From IMG/VR virus record IMGVR_UViG_3300042465_005782, positions 1 through 25,871 of that record: a DNA stretch of 25,871 nt. One strand, 5' to 3'. Position 1 is the stretch's first letter; each line of letters opens with the position of its first letter. Shown piece by piece: positions 23,349 through 25,871 of the stretch. The notes under the pieces were generated by a model. The model made no database searches. It was not told the DNA's origin and saw only the letters and a program-made list of their open reading frames with translations. The DNA comes from a virus. The position numbers and the translations under genes are program-made.

Positions 23349-25871
23349 ATTGAATTACTATTGGTTCAGACCCTTCATTTGGATTTAAATAAGAACTGTC
23401 TCTATTTAATGTCAATTCATAATAATCTACAGCATTTCCATTAAAGATGTAGTTTATAGAAGTAACCAGATATTTTCCAGTGAATCTCTTAAAAAAGTTT
23501 TCTCCATTTGGAACAGTATTTGGCTGTAAGATATAGATTATATCACCAATCTTAAGTGATGGATTTGCCTGTACTTTTATAGAAAGTTTTGTACTAAATA
23601 ATAAATTGATTTGAGCATTTCTAAGTAATGGAGTTTTGGCTGGTGTATTCCAGAATGTAGCATATGTGCGATTATATTCTAGATAATCCATAAATTTATC
23701 ACCAATTTCTGGACAGTTACAGCTAAACGTACTGTCTGGATTTGACCAAACACAACCTAACCAATCCTTGCCAAGATGTTCTGAAATTAAAGAACATTCT
23801 TTTATTTCTTGTTCTAATTTATAGATTTCAAGATAGGATGGCTCTGCTTCGGTTGGTTTTCTATTTTGTGCTGGACAATTGCAATACGGATTACCAGCCG
23901 TACATCCACTCGTAGTAACAAAGCCATTAGGATTAATACATTTCAAATTAGATTTTGTACAAATATCTGTTGTCTTAGCAAAAACAACAAATTGAGCAGC
24001 AAAATTATTATCAAAAATATCACAATGATTTTGTCTTACAGGAGGAAATACCATTCCATAATCCGTATTTCCAGATAAATCATATTTCCATACATCCTCA
24101 GTAACCAATCCAGGTCTGTATATGACATGATCACCAGATAACCACCAATTTGTCATTTCCTTAAAGTAAGTTTTTATATCAGGATGTATTTCTGAAAATG
24201 TATCATTGTCTTTAAAAACTGTTATATAGTTATAATCATTATATTGATAATGATAAAAATCAATATCAGCTGTATTATATGCATCTAAAATTTCATTAAA
24301 ATCTTTAGTCTTATCCAATCTCAAAATGTCATATTCATCACTAGCTAAAAGAGTTTTATAAGTCGTTTGATAATAGAAATTATATTGATCACGATATTGG
24401 TCAAAGGCGGACCTGGAATCAAAGAAAATATTTTCATATGTTCGATATGGATCGCTGAACATTTCACTTAGTCTAGGTAAAATTATAATTGATTCTGGGA
24501 TATGGAAAGACCACCAATTTCTACAAGCTTTCAAAACTTTATGTGAATTAATTAAAAAATTAGATGCAAAATTTAAATTTGATAAATTTTTTGTATAATA
24601 TGAATTTTTATTTTCACTATAATCGTATCTACCAAGTTTATTATTTGTATTGAATGCAACCTGTCCATTCTCTCTGTCAAGTTCATTTTCATAAAGATTA
24701 GATTCTAGTGTGACATAATCTTTATATTGCGAGAAGCTATAATAATCATTATCAGTATTTTCAGATAAAATATAACTGTCATTACATGTCACATAATAAG
24801 GATATTTTGTTTCAAAAGCAATTTCTGGCCATAAATCCATCTGTGAAGATTGAATACCAGAAGACCACCAATAATATTCACCATTATATTGTGGATCTGG
24901 TATTTTTTTCATTGCAACATCAAATCCATATGGATCCATGCCAATAACAACAACATTTTGATTAATTGTTTGTCTACCATTTGGTCCAGCTGTTAAAGAT
25001 ACAATATATGGTAAAAAATATTCATAACCAGCATTTCTCACAAAACCGTTGGGAAAATCACTCAATGATTCAACTCCAATTGGTTGTTTAAATTCAATTC
25101 TAATATATGAAGATATTTCTTCTCTTTTTAAATTTGGTGGCTTTTTGTCAATTATATCAGATTTAAAAATATTAAATTTATTTTCATAATTTGATAAATC
25201 TGCCGAATATAATGTACTTATAGATTCTAACATTCTATTTCCATAACCTAAATCGGTTGTATTTTGATTATTTACAATATTAGAATTTCTAGCTTCAAAA
25301 TATCCTCCTAATTTTGGTAATGAATCTGGAGAATATTGACCAAGAGGAGGATCATTTGATTTAAATATTTCATCTTTAAATTTCAATCTAGTTGGAATAT
25401 CTGATCCTAAAAAAGTATTTTCTTGTTTATATTTTTGATCATAGTATGGGTGATTACCATCCTCAGATATATCCACTTCTTCATCATCAAAAAATATTTT
25501 ATATAGATATTCTCCAGTTTGATTACCAGTTATTCCATTAGTTCTAGCTAATATTTCATAGCGAGATCCCCTTACTGGTTTTCTTTTAATTGATTTAATA
25601 TTAAATAAAGAAAGATTTGATGCGACTATTTCATTATCAGCATTTTTAACTTTTGTTTCTTCTTTTGATATAAAAAATGCTTTTCTATTTAAATATTCTT
25701 CTTTAGAGGTTTTCCATTTTTCATACAACTTTTCAGAAATAGTATTTTTAAAGAATGTTATTAACTTTATTTGCTGTTCAAGAAATACTTTCCTTTTTTG
25801 TGAAGTTCTTTTTAATATTTCCAAACCAAGATTATTTAAACATGAAAAACAAAATGCTTTTTTGTTATTTA
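23347..25871 (-). CDS. Large baseplate hub-region protein, 5' end outside the window
   Basis: At least 840 codons, open to the window edge. The only candidate start inside is a TTG at 25824 with no ribosome site, there is no in-frame ATG for about 200 codons, and the frame continues upstream ('KKAFCFSCLNN'), so the gene is probably truncated. The N-terminal part is Lys/Glu-rich and helical, the middle Tyr/Trp/Asp-rich. Cys clusters 'CTKSNLKC', 'CNCPAQ' and 'CNCPEIG' lie at about 620, 645 and 700 counted from the TTG. The last ~90 residues ('LKIGDIIYILQP', 'GKYLVTSINYI', 'YELTLNRDS') match the C-terminal barrel of hub proteins related to gp27/gpD. It precedes gp25, where T4 has gp5 and gp53. 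Hub function is likely; the rest is unassigned. Confidence 0.55.
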   Translation of the reverse strand, partial: NNKKAFCFSCLNNLGLEILKRTSQKRKVFLEQQIKLITFFKNTISEKLYEKWKTSKEEYLNRKAFFISKEETKVKNADNEIVASNLSLFNIKSIKRKPVRGSRYEILARTNGITGNQTGEYLYKIFFDDEEVDISEDGNHPYYDQKYKQENTFLGSDIPTRLKFKDEIFKSNDPPLGQYSPDSLPKLGGYFEARNSNIVNNQNTTDLGYGNRMLESISTLYSADLSNYENKFNIFKSDIIDKKPPNLKREEISSYIRIEFKQPIGVESLSDFPNGFVRNAGYEYFLPYIVSLTAGPNGRQTINQNVVVIGMDPYGFDVAMKKIPDPQYNGEYYWWSSGIQSSQMDLWPEIAFETKYPYYVTCNDSYILSENTDNDYYSFSQYKDYVTLESNLYENELDRENGQVAFNTNNKLGRYDYSENKNSYYTKNLSNLNFASNFLINSHKVLKACRNWWSFHIPESIIILPRLSEMFSDPYRTYENIFFDSRSAFDQYRDQYNFYYQTTYKTLLASDEYDILRLDKTKDFNEILDAYNTADIDFYHYQYNDYNYITVFKDNDTFSEIHPDIKTYFKEMTNWWLSGDHVIYRPGLVTEDVWKYDLSGNTDYGMVFPPVRQNHCDIFDNNFAAQFVVFAKTTDICTKSNLKCINPNGFVTTSGCTAGNPYCNCPAQNRKPTEAEPSYLEIYKLEQEIKECSLISEHLGKDWLGCVWSNPDSTFSCNCPEIGDKFMDYLEYNRTYATFWNTPAKTPLLRNAQINLLFSTKLSIKVQANPSLKIGDIIYILQPNTVPNGENFFKRFTGKYLVTSINYIFNGNAVDYYELTLNRDSSYLNPNEGSEPIVIQ

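Overview
This window is part of the structural module of a T4-like (tevenvirinae/cyanophage-type) contractile-tailed phage. All genes lie on the minus strand and read from high to low coordinates. The DNA is visibly AT-rich, genes are packed with ATGA or TAATG junctions and gaps of at most about 30 bases, and the order follows T4: gp25, gp6, gp7-like, gp8, then a fibre region, then gp13, gp14, gp15, gp16, gp17. The host cannot be read from this sequence. The divergence from T4 and the T4-type late promoter octamers fit an environmental, possibly aquatic, phage.

Baseplate region (about 17.6-25.9 kb). A large protein open to the window edge ends in a hub-like C-terminal domain. It is followed by gp25 (sheath initiator), gp6 (J-like wedge), a short gp7/tail-protein-I-like wedge protein, a gp8-like wedge protein about 1.8 times the T4 length, and a small protein with a typical baseplate-attachment N-terminus.

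Fibre region (about 3.9-17.6 kb). T4 has gp9-gp12 and fibritin (wac) here. This phage instead has a 767-aa fibre/adhesin with a jelly-roll-like carbohydrate-binding C-terminus, a 158-aa protein that duplicates one domain of it, and three very large tandem paralogues (904, 980 and 1091 aa). Each paralogue has a short head, exactly ten collagen Gly-X-Y triplets, a beta-rich domain and an array of six-cysteine 'GxCC' repeats. Two of them end in a DUF1566/Lcl_C-like domain; the third ends in a separate Cys-rich tail. A 483-aa collagen-less relative and a 174-aa Cys-rich putative metal-binding protein follow. This collagen plus Cys-knot plus DUF1566 cassette is the most unusual content of the window and probably forms host-binding fibres or whiskers.

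Neck and packaging region (1-3.8 kb). gp13 and gp14 (neck), gp15 (tail terminator/sheath stabiliser), gp16 (small terminase) and the N-terminal ATPase part of gp17 (large terminase). A T4-type late promoter (TATAAATA) lies inside the loop of a hairpin whose 3' arm carries the gp13 Shine-Dalgarno. This arrangement is known from some T4 genes and suggests that read-through transcripts are translationally silent while late transcripts are active.

Together the genes encode the tail tip, its receptor-binding fibres, the head-tail joint and the DNA packaging motor of one virion, probably expressed as late operons. No tRNA, CRISPR, mobile element or gene-free stretch over 300 bases was seen.
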